DNA of 64,000 nucleotides from Hymenobacter sp. J193. Its GTDB lineage: Bacteria; Bacteroidota; Bacteroidia; Cytophagales; Hymenobacteraceae. Shown here piece by piece: positions 27,792 to 36,701 of the stretch (positions are counted from its first letter, which is position 1; each line of letters starts with the position of its first letter). The position numbers were made by a program, and so were the translations under genes. The stretch lies in the NCBI RefSeq assembly GCF_024700075.1, contig NZ_JAJONE010000001.1, forward strand, positions 1,702,001-1,766,000. Direction: 5' to 3'. Below the pieces are notes generated by a model. That model did not search any database. It had not been told where the DNA came from and saw only the letters and a list, made by a program, of their open reading frames with translations.

Positions 27792-28553
27792 TTACAGATT
27801 TCGATTCAGCAAGGGCAGGGCCAAGGCTTTGGCCAGATAGCCGGTGGGCAGCACTTTGTGGCGGAGCGTATCCACGTGCTTGAGGTGATGCGCATCGGTA
27901 CCCAGCATATCCACCAGTCCGGCATCTATGAGCTTTTCGGCTACGTGCTTGGCGCCAGCCGAGTAGTAGCCGCACAAAGAGTTCAGGTTCACCTGCAGCA
28001 TCACGCCCATTTCGCGCAGGCGGGGTAGCTCATCAAACTTGCTGTAGAGGTAGGTGTACCGCTCGGGGTGGGCCAGCACCGGCTGGTAACCCGCCGCCTG
28101 CAAGTCGAAGACAATCTGCGGCAGGTTGAAAGGCTCGTTGATGTAGGAGGTTTCTATCAGCAGGTACTTCTTCTCCCCTCCAAAGCTCAGCATCTCCTCC
28201 CCGTTTTCGAGGCGACGCGGAAACCACTCGTCCAGGTAATACTCGGCGGCGCATTCCAGGGTCACATCGGTAATGCCTGCTGCCGTAGCCGCTTCCTGCA
28301 ATTGCTTTAGCGCCCCCCGGATGCCTTCCGGCGTGTTGCGGTAGAAGTCGCCCATCACGTGGGGAGTCATAATGAGCTTGCGGTAGCCCAGCTCGCGCAT
28401 CTCCCGTAGCAATGCCACTGAGTGCTCCACGGTTTCGGCACCGTCATCAAGGCCCGGCAGCAGGTGGGAGTGCATATCCGTCAGCAGCTCCCCCAGCGAC
28501 GCGGCCGGGGCCGGAGCACCCTTACTGAAAATACTGCGAAGCCATGATGCCAT
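27792..28553 (-). CDS. CpsB/CapC family tyrosine-protein phosphatase (PHP fold)
   Basis: 253 residues. A metal-dependent PHP-domain phosphatase: N-terminal TDMHSHLLPGLDDGAET, then YRKLIMTPHVMGDFY, AAEYYLDEWF, QPVLAHPERYTYL and MLGTDAHHLKHVDT, which supply the His/Asp metal ligands. Such enzymes dephosphorylate the Tyr tail of BY-kinases and thereby control capsule or exopolysaccharide chain length. The gene begins 25 bp after the tyrosine autokinase stop on the same strand, so the two form an operon and are very likely antagonists. Confidence 0.92.
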   Translation of the reverse strand: MASWLRSIFSKGAPAPAASLGELLTDMHSHLLPGLDDGAETVEHSVALLREMRELGYRKLIMTPHVMGDFYRNTPEGIRGALKQLQEAATAAGITDVTLECAAEYYLDEWFPRRLENGEEMLSFGGEKKYLLIETSYINEPFNLPQIVFDLQAAGYQPVLAHPERYTYLYSKFDELPRLREMGVMLQVNLNSLCGYYSAGAKHVAEKLIDAGLVDMLGTDAHHLKHVDTLRHKVLPTGYLAKALALPLLNRNL

Positions 28554-28578
28554 CGTGGATGAGAACTACGGCGGATTG

Positions 28579-31053
28579 CTAGGAAAACTGTTTGCGCAGC
28601 CGCTGCCACCAGCTGCGCTTGGGCTGGGTGTCTTCGTAGTAGCCCTGTCCGTAGCCATAGCCGTAGCCATAGCCGTAGCCATAGCCGTAGCCATACAGCC
28701 CACTCGAACGGGCATCGTTCAAAATGGTAGCCAGGCGGGTAAAGCCATTGGTGCGCACCAGCTTGTTGATGTTCTTGAGGAAGGTCTTCTTCGAATAGTC
28801 GGCGCGCACGATATAAATCGGCACATCGGCCTTACGCATGATCAGGATGCCGTCCGTTACCAGTCCTACCGGCGGGGTGTCAATCATGATAACGTCGTAG
28901 TGCTGGTGCAGCTCACTCAGCATCTCGTCGAATTTGGGATTCAGAATCAGCTCCGATGGGTTGGGCGGCGTTGGGCCGGCCGAAATAAAGTCCAGGGTAG
29001 GAATGGACGTGTGCTGAATGCACTCCTGCCAGGTATGGCGCTCAATAAGGATGGTACTGATACCTTTCACGTTCTCCGCCCCAAATGCCAGGTTAACCTT
29101 GGGCTTGCGCATATCCAGGTCAAGAATTACTACGCGCTGGTCCGACGACGCTATAATTCCCGCCAGATTGACGGTAACAAAGGTTTTTCCTTCGCCGCTA
29201 ATCGTTGAGGTAATGGAAATCAGCCGCTTCTTCTTGGACGAGGCCATGAACTCCAGGTTTGTCCGGATAGAACGAATAGACTCAGAAATAGCTGATTTTG
29301 GGTTTTTATCAACAACCAACCGAGATACCAGCAATTTTTCCTTGTCGTAAGTAGGAATAACGCCCAGAACCGGGGCAACGGTGTTGCGCTCCAGCTCCCG
29401 GATGTTGGTCACGCTGTTGTGCATGAAGTAGCGCGTGGCCACCAGCCCCAGCCCCATGAAGATGCCACCCGCCAGGCCAATGGCATACACAATCAGCCGA
29501 ACGGGCGAGATAGGCGCGCTGGGCATGGAGGCGGGCGAAAGAATCTGGAAATCGGGCGTGGTACCGGCTTTGGCGATGCTGTACTCCACCCGCTTGTCCA
29601 TCAGCATCAGGTACGACTTCTCGTACAAATCGAAGGGGCGCTGCAGGCGGGCCCGCTCCGTTTCGCGCTGCGGCAGTACCTGCAGCTCAGTATTGAGCTT
29701 ATTCTGCTGCTGATTAAGCGCCCCCAGCTGCTCTCGCACCACGCGCAGGCTCTGCTGCAGCGACTCGCGCACGTTGCGCTTGGCGTAGTCGACGGCGGCA
29801 CGGCGCTGCTGCACGGCCTCGGTAGCCTCTGTGTTGGAGCGCAGCACACGTCGTAAGTCCTGCTGGGCGAGGTTAAGCTCGGCTATCTGCTGGGTAAGAA
29901 CGGGGTCTTCCAGCAGCGCCAGGCCCGGTACACTCTGCTCCACGCCCGCATTCTCATCGCGCGAAATCTGCTCGCGCGAGGTGAGCCGCGCCACGCTCGT
30001 GAGTAGCTCCAGCCGGCGCTGCAGGGCCTGGCGCTCTTTTTCCTGTCCTTCCAGCTGCTGGGTGATAGTAGCCACTCCCCCCCGGACGTCGTACATCTTG
30101 GCGCGCTTGGCAAACGACTGCAGCGCAATTTCGGCCCGCTGCAGGCTGTCGCGCGTGAGTTCCAGCTGCTGATCCAGATACTGCATAATCTGCTGCTGGC
30201 CCTGCGTGTTCTTGCTTAGCTTGGCCAGCAGGTACACGGTGTCGATACGGTTGACGATATCGTGCGCCTTGCGCAGGTTATGGTCGGTAAAGGAGATGCT
30301 GATTGTACTGGCCTCTGGATTGACAATCTCAACCGACAGGTTGTCATCGAAATACTGATTGATGGCCGCGTCGTCGTTGATTACGAAGTGGTAGTTGTTG
30401 TTAACAACGTCCTCATCAAAATGCCGGGTTTTCGTAATAACGACTTTCGCGCCACCCAGGTCCACCGGAGTGCCTACCCGGTATTCGCGCGGCTCTTCGT
30501 TTTTCTCGTGTGTCAGCTGGAAGGTTTCGGGGCCGGTAAACAATACCCCAAAACGCGTGTTGTAAAACCGTGGATCCTGCACGTCATACTCCACGTGAAA
30601 CGGCGAAGTACCATACAGCTCTGTTTCCAGCACCGTCCCCTGTGAGTAGTAGTTTACATCCAGGTTCAGGGAATCCTTCAGCTGCCGGTAAATGAGGTTG
30701 GACTTTATCAGCTCTACCTCGCCGGACAGATTATTTACCGTCTGCAGCCCTTCGGCCCCACCCAGCGTCTGCCCTAGCCCCAGAGCCCCGGCGTCCTGCT
30801 TTTCGTCAATCTTCAGCGTTGAAGAAGACTTGTAGGTAGGCTTGGTGTAGCGCAGAAACATCCAGGAGCTGGTTACCCCCAGCAAAATGAGCAGGATAAT
30901 CCACGGTACACTCCGCCGGGCTACCATCAGCAGCGTTGTTACATCGAAGCCAGCGTTTTCTTCTTCAAAGCCAGACTCGATAACGGGCGATGGGGCACCA
31001 TTACCCGCGTTTCTGATCAGGTCTTCTAGCTCAGCGTTTTCGTTTTTGGCCAT
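28579..31053 (-). CDS. Polysaccharide co-polymerase/tyrosine autokinase (Wzc-type BY-kinase)
   Basis: 824 residues. A Wzz domain is flanked by membrane helices (IILLILLGVTSSWMFLRY near residue 60; VRLIVYAIGLAGGIFMGLGLV near 520), with long coiled coils between (residues ~280-490). The cytoplasmic kinase has Walker A ISGEGKTFVTVNLA, Walker A' VVILDLDMRKPK and Walker B VIMIDTPPVG. The C-terminus carries a run of seven Gly-Tyr pairs then GQGYYEDTQP, a dense tyrosine cluster where autophosphorylation occurs. It controls polymer length and export with the Wza-like lipoprotein encoded upstream (68 bp gap) and the phosphatase encoded downstream (25 bp gap). Confidence 0.95.
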   Translation of the reverse strand: MAKNENAELEDLIRNAGNGAPSPVIESGFEEENAGFDVTTLLMVARRSVPWIILLILLGVTSSWMFLRYTKPTYKSSSTLKIDEKQDAGALGLGQTLGGAEGLQTVNNLSGEVELIKSNLIYRQLKDSLNLDVNYYSQGTVLETELYGTSPFHVEYDVQDPRFYNTRFGVLFTGPETFQLTHEKNEEPREYRVGTPVDLGGAKVVITKTRHFDEDVVNNNYHFVINDDAAINQYFDDNLSVEIVNPEASTISISFTDHNLRKAHDIVNRIDTVYLLAKLSKNTQGQQQIMQYLDQQLELTRDSLQRAEIALQSFAKRAKMYDVRGGVATITQQLEGQEKERQALQRRLELLTSVARLTSREQISRDENAGVEQSVPGLALLEDPVLTQQIAELNLAQQDLRRVLRSNTEATEAVQQRRAAVDYAKRNVRESLQQSLRVVREQLGALNQQQNKLNTELQVLPQRETERARLQRPFDLYEKSYLMLMDKRVEYSIAKAGTTPDFQILSPASMPSAPISPVRLIVYAIGLAGGIFMGLGLVATRYFMHNSVTNIRELERNTVAPVLGVIPTYDKEKLLVSRLVVDKNPKSAISESIRSIRTNLEFMASSKKKRLISITSTISGEGKTFVTVNLAGIIASSDQRVVILDLDMRKPKVNLAFGAENVKGISTILIERHTWQECIQHTSIPTLDFISAGPTPPNPSELILNPKFDEMLSELHQHYDVIMIDTPPVGLVTDGILIMRKADVPIYIVRADYSKKTFLKNINKLVRTNGFTRLATILNDARSSGLYGYGYGYGYGYGYGYGQGYYEDTQPKRSWWQRLRKQFS
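28651..28696. repeat. 12-bp tandem repeat coding the Gly-Tyr tail of the autokinase
   Basis: The unit GTAGCCATAGCC occurs nearly four times in direct succession and encodes alternating Gly and Tyr residues on the minus strand. Each unit adds or removes two phosphorylatable tyrosines in frame. Confidence 0.85.
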
Positions 31054-31121
31054 TCCAGACTACGGAAGTAGATTCTTAATATTCAGCGTACCCAATAGGC
31101 TACGCTACCTGTTGCAGCTGC

Positions 31122-32024
31122 TTATTGCTTGATATTTATAATCAGCAGAACGGTGGTAACAGCAGTGGTAACTACCTGCAACAACGGAAGTATATCAGTT
31201 AGTGCCTCTCGGAAGGGCCGGCGCACTGGTTCAATATAGACGATATCGTTTGGCTGCATACGCAGGTCGGCCCGGCGCATGCCTTCAATAGTTGACAAGT
31301 CGATAACCTGTACCATCGGATTTTTCAAATCTCCCCGGATCAGGCGGATATTAAATGCCTTGCCGTAGCGCGTGGCGCCACCACTGCTACCCGTATTGGT
31401 CCGGGCATCAATGCCATTTACGGAGGCCAGAATCTCGATTAGATTCATATTGTCATTGTACAGTGGCACTACCATACCGCCGGGGGTACCCAGTACGAAC
31501 ACCCGGCTGTTGGTTACCCGGGTAGCTACAAAAGCATCCTTGTAAAATGCATTGTACCGAAGCTGCAGCAGGCTATCGGCCTGCAACAGCGTGTTGCCGG
31601 TGATTTTGACGTAGCCCACCATTGGAAGCTTTACCACACCGTCGCTCTGCACCAGAAACTCTGAGTCGCCGGCCGGGCGGCTGCCCACATCACCACCGCG
31701 GGTTAGCTCACCGCCCGACTGCGTTGCGCCGGTAATAAGGGTTTGGTTGCCCGGAACGCCGAAACGCAACTCCCCGTTGGGGTCAACCAGCCGCTCGCCT
31801 TTATTGGTGTACACTCGCACTTGCAGGTAGTCGTTGGGCTTGATGACGTAGTTCTGGCTTAGCTTTCTCAGGGCCGTTTGCAGCCGCGCCGTATCCACGG
31901 AGGTGCTATTTTCCGTTTGAAACATGATGTTCTGCCGGTACGACCTGGAGGTGGCGCAGGAGGCCAGCAGTACAACCGGAGCCAGCCACAGCCAGCTGAG
32001 AAGACGAAGAAGGGGAGTGCGCAT
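31122..32024 (-). CDS. Polysaccharide export lipoprotein (Wza/SLBB type)
   Basis: 300 residues from the ATG at 32024, giving a lipoprotein signal (LLSWLWLAPVVLLASCATS). A start at 32042 (MASAAC...) would also work. A Poly_export domain is visible (YVIKPNDYLQVRVYT, GVVKLPMVGYVKITGNTL, QADSLLQLRYNAFYKDAFV), then an SLBB-like segment (VFVLGTPGGMVVPLYNDNM, NLIEILASVNGI) and a hydrophobic C-terminal helix ILPLLQVVTTAVTTVLLIIN. It should form the outer-membrane exit channel for the polymer. First gene of the three-gene export set; no glycosyltransferase, flippase or polymerase genes are near. Confidence 0.92.
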   Translation of the reverse strand: MRTPLLRLLSWLWLAPVVLLASCATSRSYRQNIMFQTENSTSVDTARLQTALRKLSQNYVIKPNDYLQVRVYTNKGERLVDPNGELRFGVPGNQTLITGATQSGGELTRGGDVGSRPAGDSEFLVQSDGVVKLPMVGYVKITGNTLLQADSLLQLRYNAFYKDAFVATRVTNSRVFVLGTPGGMVVPLYNDNMNLIEILASVNGIDARTNTGSSGGATRYGKAFNIRLIRGDLKNPMVQVIDLSTIEGMRRADLRMQPNDIVYIEPVRRPFREALTDILPLLQVVTTAVTTVLLIINIKQ

Positions 32025-32261
32025 GCAGGCTGCTGAAGCCATAAGGGAAAACAAATCCAGCCTCGTGAAAAGCTGGATACCAGAGAATTTTATCTTAAAA
32101 ACCTTCAAAGTAACCGAATACGGTTGCGGATTCAAAATTAGCGGGTTCTGCGGACTTCGGGCCAAAAGCTATTGATAGCGGCAAAACCGGTAGCTTCGTG
32201 GACCCAAATCCAGCTTCGGCTGGTTACGCTCTTACCCTTCCCCACCCAAACCTTTACGAAA

Positions 32262-33401
32262 ATGGAACTGGTAGCAACCGAGAACCAGACAATGATTGCG
32301 CAGATGGTGCGCGACTTTGGTGCCACCCACATCAAGCCGCACATGATGCGCTGGGACGAAACCCAGGAATTTCCCGCCGACGTTTTTCACAAGCTCGGTG
32401 AGCTGGGCCTGATGGGCGTGCTAGTACCCCAGCAGTATGGTGGCTCCGGCTTCGGCTACACCGAGTACGTAACGGCCATTGCGGAGTTGGCCAAAATCGA
32501 CGGCAGCATTGGCCTGAGCATGGCAGCGCACAACTCCCTGTGTACCGGCCACATCCTGCAGCACGCCTCCGAGGAGCAAAAGCAGAAGTACCTGCCCCGG
32601 CTGGCCAGCGGGGAGTGGATTGGCGCCTGGGGCCTGACGGAACCCAACACCGGCTCCGATGCCGGCAACATGCGCACGGTGGCCGTGGAAGATGGCGACT
32701 TTTATGTGCTGAACGGCGCTAAGAACTTTATCACGCACGGTAAAAGTGGCCATGTGGCCGTGGTTATTGCCCGCACCGGTGAGGTAGGCGACTCCCGCGC
32801 CATGACGGCCTTCATTGTAGAGCGGGGCACCCCCGGCTTCGAAGGTGGCCGCAAGGAAGACAAGCTCGGCATGCGCGCTTCCGAAACCACCGAAATGATT
32901 TTTACCGACTGCCGCATACCCAAAGAAAACGTGATTGGCAGCGTCGGCGACGGTTTTGTGCAGGCGCTGAAGGTGCTCGACGGGGGCCGCATCAGCATTG
33001 CGGCGCTCAGCCTAGGCATTGCGCAGGGTGCCTACGAGGCAGCGCTGCAGTACTCCAAGGAGCGGCACCAGTTCAACCAGCCCATCAGCAACTTCCAGGG
33101 CATCAGCTTCAAGCTGGCCGATATGGCCACGGAAATTGAGGCCGCGTCGCTGCTCACCTACCGCGCCGCCGACATGAAGGACCGGGGCCTGAACGTGAAC
33201 CGCGAATCGGCCATGGCCAAGCTGTACGCCTCGGAAGTGGCCGTGCGCGCCGCCAACGAGGGGGTGCAGATCTTTGGGGGCTATGGTTACACCAAAGACT
33301 ACCCGGCCGAGAAATACTACCGCGACGCCAAGCTGTGCACCATTGGCGAAGGAACTTCCGAGATTCAGAAGCTGGTTATTGCCCGCACTATTCTCAAGTA
33401 A
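32262..33401 (+). CDS. Acyl-CoA dehydrogenase
   Basis: 379 residues, a standard length for this flavoenzyme family, which introduces the 2,3-double bond in acyl-CoA during fatty acid or branched-chain amino acid breakdown. FAD-binding segments [15 protein letters not shown] and [41 protein letters not shown] and [20 protein letters not shown] are present; the Glu in [10 protein letters not shown] is the expected catalytic base. The start at 32262 ([11 protein letters not shown]) matches family N-termini; an upstream extension to 32172 has no similarity. It stands alone on the plus strand, divergent from the polysaccharide export operon. Confidence 0.96.
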   Translation: MELVATENQTMIAQMVRDFGATHIKPHMMRWDETQEFPADVFHKLGELGLMGVLVPQQYGGSGFGYTEYVTAIAELAKIDGSIGLSMAAHNSLCTGHILQHASEEQKQKYLPRLASGEWIGAWGLTEPNTGSDAGNMRTVAVEDGDFYVLNGAKNFITHGKSGHVAVVIARTGEVGDSRAMTAFIVERGTPGFEGGRKEDKLGMRASETTEMIFTDCRIPKENVIGSVGDGFVQALKVLDGGRISIAALSLGIAQGAYEAALQYSKERHQFNQPISNFQGISFKLADMATEIEAASLLTYRAADMKDRGLNVNRESAMAKLYASEVAVRAANEGVQIFGGYGYTKDYPAEKYYRDAKLCTIGEGTSEIQKLVIARTILK

Positions 33402-33413
33402 CCTTGTCGGGGC

Positions 33414-33444
33414 TTGCGTAGTAAGCTACAGCCATTTATCTTTG
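33414..33444 (+). promoter_or_regulatory. Complete Bacteroidota promoter (-33 TTG, -7 TATCTTTG) for rpsU
   Basis: TTG at 33414-33416, a 20-bp spacer, and TATCTTTG at 33437-33444, 39 bp before the start codon. Spacing and both elements fit the Bacteroidota consensus. Confidence 0.75.
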
Positions 33445-33482
33445 CAGCCCTTAACAGGAGAAGTCTCAACCTCATTGACCAT

Positions 33483-33680
33483 ATGATCATCGTCCAAATC
33501 AAAGAAAACGAGTCGGTTGACCGCGCCCTCAAGCGTTTCAAAAAGAAATTTGAGCGCACCGGCGTATTGAAGGAACTGCGTCGTCGCACGTTCTTCCAGA
33601 AGCCGTCCATCACGAACCGCAAGCAGAAGCAGAAGGCTATCTACAAGCAGGTAACGTACGGCAACGACGCTGCCAACTAA
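33483..33680 (+). CDS. rpsU: 30S ribosomal protein S21
   Basis: 65 residues: [20 protein letters not shown], then [22 protein letters not shown], a basic C-terminal helix and [12 protein letters not shown]. This matches Bacteroidota S21, which sits near the 3' end of 16S rRNA. The start at 33483 follows a strong promoter; the frame from 33414 would begin before it. A terminator follows, then a tyrosine recombinase gene and hpf on the same strand, an order also seen in other Bacteroidota. Confidence 0.97.
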   Translation: MIIVQIKENESVDRALKRFKKKFERTGVLKELRRRTFFQKPSITNRKQKQKAIYKQVTYGNDAAN

Positions 33681-33705
33681 CTGACGCGACCTGTGGTCAG
33701 GATTT

Positions 33706-33746
33706 GACCGCCTGAAGGGCTATTCCAGCTTTTCAGGCGGTTTTTT
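33706..33746 (+). terminator. Rho-independent terminator after rpsU
   Basis: ACCGCCTGAA (33707-33716) pairs with TTCAGGCGGT (33732-33741), followed by TTTTT, 27 bp past the stop. Confidence 0.88.
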
Positions 33747-33814
33747 CGCGTTCGTACTTTTCAGTTTAATTCCCTACATTGGGTATTCCGACCTCAACAG
33801 TCGGCCTTTTGTAT

Positions 33815-34702
33815 ATGGAGTTATTTTTTTCGTATCTGCGGTCGGAGCGGCGCTACAGCCCGCACACGCTGCTTTCGTACCAGACCGATTTACGGCAGTT
33901 CAGCGAGTACCTGAAGACCGCCTACGAGCTGGACGACGCGGCCCTGGCCGACCATACGCTGATTCGCTCCTGGATTGTGGAGCTGATGCAGCAGAACCTG
34001 GCCCCCCGCACCGTCAACCGCAAAATTGCCTGCCTCCGCTCCTACTACAAGTTTCTGCTGCGCACGGGAGCCGTCAGCAAAAATCCGATGCTGCGCATCA
34101 CGGCCCCCAAAATGGCCAAGAAGCTGCCGGACTTCGTGCCCGAGGAGTCGTTGAACGGGCTGCTGAACTCGTTTGAATTTCCGGAGTCGTTTGAAGGCGC
34201 GCGCGACCAACTGGTGCTGGAGCTGCTTTACGGCACCGGCATCCGCCTCTCCGAGCTGCTGGGCATTCGCCACGACGACCTGAGCTTGCCCGGCCGCACC
34301 GTGCGCGTCACGGGCAAAGGCAACAAGCAGCGCATTGTGCCCCTCAACCCTACGCTGGTGCAGGTGCTGGAGCGGTATATAGCCCGGAAGCAACAGGAAT
34401 TCCCGGCGGGCGGCAACGCGGGCGGCCCCCTGCTCGTTACAAACAAGCAGGAACCGCTCTACGAAAAGTTCGTGTATCGCACCGTGAAGCACTATTTAAG
34501 CCATATCACAACGGCCGCCTCGCAGCAGCACCCACACGTGCTGCGGCATTCCTTTGCCACGCACCTGCTCAGCAAAGGCGCCGATCTGAATGCCATTAAA
34601 GAGCTGCTGGGCCATGCCAACCTGGCCGCCACGCAGGTGTACACGCACTTATCGATTGATAAGCTGAAAGCGGTTTTCGAAAAGGCCCATCCCAAGGCCT
34701 AG
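33815..34702 (+). CDS. Tyrosine recombinase (XerC/XerD family)
   Basis: 295 residues, the normal length of chromosomal Xer recombinases that resolve chromosome dimers at dif. N-terminal SAM-like domain (YSPHTLLSYQTDLRQFSEYL, APRTVNRKIACLRSYYKFLL) and the catalytic set Arg144 (GTGIRLSELLG), Lys168 (GKGNKQR), His241-x-x-Arg244 (HVLRHSFATHLL), His267 (LLGHANL) and nucleophile Tyr276 (TQVYTHLS). All active-site residues are intact. The start at 33815 (MELFFSYLRSERRYS) is the family N-terminus. Location between rpsU and hpf, with no phage genes, argues for a housekeeping Xer rather than a phage integrase. Whether C or D cannot be told. Confidence 0.93.
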   Translation: MELFFSYLRSERRYSPHTLLSYQTDLRQFSEYLKTAYELDDAALADHTLIRSWIVELMQQNLAPRTVNRKIACLRSYYKFLLRTGAVSKNPMLRITAPKMAKKLPDFVPEESLNGLLNSFEFPESFEGARDQLVLELLYGTGIRLSELLGIRHDDLSLPGRTVRVTGKGNKQRIVPLNPTLVQVLERYIARKQQEFPAGGNAGGPLLVTNKQEPLYEKFVYRTVKHYLSHITTAASQQHPHVLRHSFATHLLSKGADLNAIKELLGHANLAATQVYTHLSIDKLKAVFEKAHPKA

Positions 34703-34737
34703 TTGTTTCTTTTTTCTACTCCCTAACCCCACTACTG

Positions 34738-35037
34738 ATGAAAGTACAGATGCAATCGGTGCATTTCGATGCCGACCAAAAACTGCTCGACTTCATTCAG
34801 AAGCGCCTTGATAAACTGGAAACCTTCTATGACCGCGTGACGGAAGGTGAAGTGATTCTGCGCCTCAACAACAAGGATGGTATAGCCAATAAAACGGTAG
34901 AAATAAAAGTACTGGTGCCCGGCACCATGCTGTTTGCTCAGGAAGATGCCGGCACCTTCGAAGCGGCTACCGACGCTGCCGCCGACAGTTTGAAGCGCCA
35001 GATCACCAAGTATAAGGATAAGATGGTCAGCCACTAA
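34738..35037 (+). CDS. hpf: Ribosome hibernation promoting factor, short form
   Basis: 99 residues of the HPF/RaiA family: MKVQMQSVHFDADQKLLDFI, QKRLDKLETFYDRV, VEIKVLVPGTMLFAQEDAGT, FEAATDAAADSLKRQITKYKD. It binds the 30S subunit at the mRNA and tRNA channel and promotes inactive ribosomes in stationary phase. It lacks the C-terminal dimerisation domain of long HPF. Starts 35 bp after the recombinase gene and ends at a strong terminator, so the two probably share a transcript. Confidence 0.93.
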   Translation: MKVQMQSVHFDADQKLLDFIQKRLDKLETFYDRVTEGEVILRLNNKDGIANKTVEIKVLVPGTMLFAQEDAGTFEAATDAAADSLKRQITKYKDKMVSH

Positions 35038-35063
35038 CCAGCTGGCAACTCATAGATTTTAAT

Positions 35064-35100
35064 AAAAAGCCCCGCCTGACGATGTCAGGCGGGGCTTTTT
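35064..35100. terminator. Bidirectional terminator between hpf and the metK unit
   Basis: AAAAAGCCCCGCCTGAC / GTCAGGCGGGGCTTTTT is a perfect 17-bp stem with a 3-nt loop. T runs on both strands let it serve hpf (+) and the 43-residue ORF/metK unit (-). Confidence 0.93.
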
Positions 35101-35115
35101 ATATTTCGGGCTTGC

Positions 35116-35247
35116 CTAGTGCTGCACGTAATACAGGAACTCACCCGTGCTGACGCCCGCGCGGTAGATAAAGTACGCCGCTAGCACCGCTAGTCCAAGA
35201 CGGGCGGGCTTGCTGGCCGGCAGCAGGGCTTCCATTAAGCGAAGCAT
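35116..35247 (-). CDS. 43-residue membrane peptide downstream of metK
   Basis: A short ORF with ATG at 35247 and TAG at 35116: MLRLMEALLPASKPARLGLA, then VLAAYFIYRAG and a C-terminal GEFLYYVQH. It has one hydrophobic helix (about residues 17-31) with positive charges before it. The gap to the metK stop is 12 bp and a bidirectional terminator follows its own stop closely, so it appears to be the last gene of the metK transcript. Function unknown. Support is positional and compositional; it is too short for length statistics. Confidence 0.55.
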   Translation of the reverse strand: MLRLMEALLPASKPARLGLAVLAAYFIYRAGVSTGEFLYYVQH

Positions 35248-35259
35248 AAGCGTTAGCGT

Positions 35260-36522
35260 TTACAGGGCAAACTCGGCTTTGATCTGGTCTACGTAGTCGA
35301 GCTTTTCCCAGGTAAAGGTTTCTACAGTGCGGGTGCTGCCATCGGCAGCCTGCACCTGCTTGGTACCGGGCTGGCGGCCCATGTGCCCATAAGCGGCCGA
35401 CTCAGCAAAAATCGGGTTCTGCAAGCCTAGGCGCTGCACAATGGCATAGGGGCGCAGATCGAACAGCTTCTGCACCTTGTCGGCTATTTCGCCGTCGGTG
35501 AGTTGGTGGCCGAAGGCGCCGTTGGCTTTGGTGGTGCCGTAGGTGGTTACGAAGACGCCTACCGGCTGCGCTACCCCAATGGCGTAGGCTACCTGCACCA
35601 GCACCTGGTCGGCCACGCCGGCGGCTACCAGGTTTTTGGCAATGTGCCGGGCCGCGTAGGCTGCCGAGCGGTCTACTTTCGAAGAATCTTTGCCGGAGAA
35701 GGCGCCGCCTCCGTGGGCACCTTTGCCGCCGTAGGTATCCACAATGATTTTGCGGCCGGTGAGGCCGGAGTCGCCGTGAGGGCCACCAATCACGAACTTG
35801 CCTGTGGGGTTGATGTGGTAGGTGATATCGGCGGTAAACAGCGCCTGAACTTCCTCGCCCAGCTGCGCCTTTACCCGCGGAATCAGGATGTGGATAATAT
35901 CCTCCTTGATGCGGGCCAGCATAGTTTCCTCACTTTCGTCGAAATCATCGTGCTGGGTGCTTACCACAATGGTTTCGATGGCCTCGGGCGTGTTGTCGTC
36001 GTTGTAGCGGATGGTTACCTGGCTTTTAGCGTCGGGGCGCAGGTAGGTCATTTCCTGTCCGGCCTTGCGAATGGCCGACAGCTCGCGCAGCAAGCGGTGC
36101 GAAAGGTCGAGGGCCAGAGGCATGTAGTTCTCGGTTTCGCGGGTGGCGTAGCCGAACATCATGCCTTGGTCGCCGGCGCCCTGCTCTTCGGCCGTGGCGC
36201 GCTCCACGCCCTGGTTGATGTCGGCCGACTGCTCGTGCAGGCGGTTCATCACCTCACAGGTGTCGGCGTTGAACAGGTACTCGGGCTTGTTGTAGCCGAT
36301 GCGGCGGATAACTTCCCGAATGATGGGCTCGGCCTCCACGTGAGCGGTCGATTTGATTTCGCCGGCTACTAGCGCAAAATCGGTAGTTACCAAGGTTTCG
36401 CAGGCTACTTTGGCCGTGGGGTCCTGGCGCAGATATTCGTCGAGGATGGCGTCGGAAATCTGGTCGGCTACTTTATCAGGGTGACCTTCCGAAACAGATT
36501 CGGAGGTGAACAGGTACGGCAT
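35260..36522 (-). CDS. metK: S-adenosylmethionine synthetase
   Basis: 420 residues. Makes S-adenosylmethionine from methionine and ATP. Conserved segments: MPYLFTSESVSEGHPDKVADQ (first 20 residues match the family start), GDQGMMFGYA, the P-loop-like GGPHGDSGLTGRKIIVDTYG and GAFSGKDSSKVDRSAAYAAR. The start at 36522 is chosen on this motif; the frame opens 14 codons earlier without conservation. Upstream lies a TAnnTTTG element; no SAM riboswitch could be made out in the 70-bp leader. Confidence 0.98.
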   Translation of the reverse strand: MPYLFTSESVSEGHPDKVADQISDAILDEYLRQDPTAKVACETLVTTDFALVAGEIKSTAHVEAEPIIREVIRRIGYNKPEYLFNADTCEVMNRLHEQSADINQGVERATAEEQGAGDQGMMFGYATRETENYMPLALDLSHRLLRELSAIRKAGQEMTYLRPDAKSQVTIRYNDDNTPEAIETIVVSTQHDDFDESEETMLARIKEDIIHILIPRVKAQLGEEVQALFTADITYHINPTGKFVIGGPHGDSGLTGRKIIVDTYGGKGAHGGGAFSGKDSSKVDRSAAYAARHIAKNLVAAGVADQVLVQVAYAIGVAQPVGVFVTTYGTTKANGAFGHQLTDGEIADKVQKLFDLRPYAIVQRLGLQNPIFAESAAYGHMGRQPGTKQVQAADGSTRTVETFTWEKLDYVDQIKAEFAL

Positions 36523-36591
36523 CAGCTTGTAAGGTAGAAGTACGCGAGGGGCCGGCAGCCCCACCCTGCCTCTTGAGAATCAGGCAGGCCG

Positions 36592-36599
36592 CAAAGCTA
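36592..36599 (-). promoter_or_regulatory. -7 promoter element for metK
   Basis: TAGCTTTG on the minus strand, 70 bp before the metK start. Confidence 0.55.
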
Positions 36600-36701
36600 C
36601 AAGTTTTCTACGTGGCGAATAAGCTGGTCTGGTAATTACATGCGCCGCAAGGCCCATACGTCAGACTTGAGCATGTATTTTCCTGCTTGCAGGGCAAACG
36701 A

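Noticed and set aside
33815-34702. Phage integrase or integron integrase
   Set aside because: Length, neighbours (rpsU, hpf) and absence of phage genes or attachment repeats indicate a housekeeping Xer-type recombinase.
36523-36599. SAM riboswitch upstream of metK
   Set aside because: The 70-bp leader is too short for known long SAM riboswitches and no SAM-II-like pseudoknot was evident by eye.
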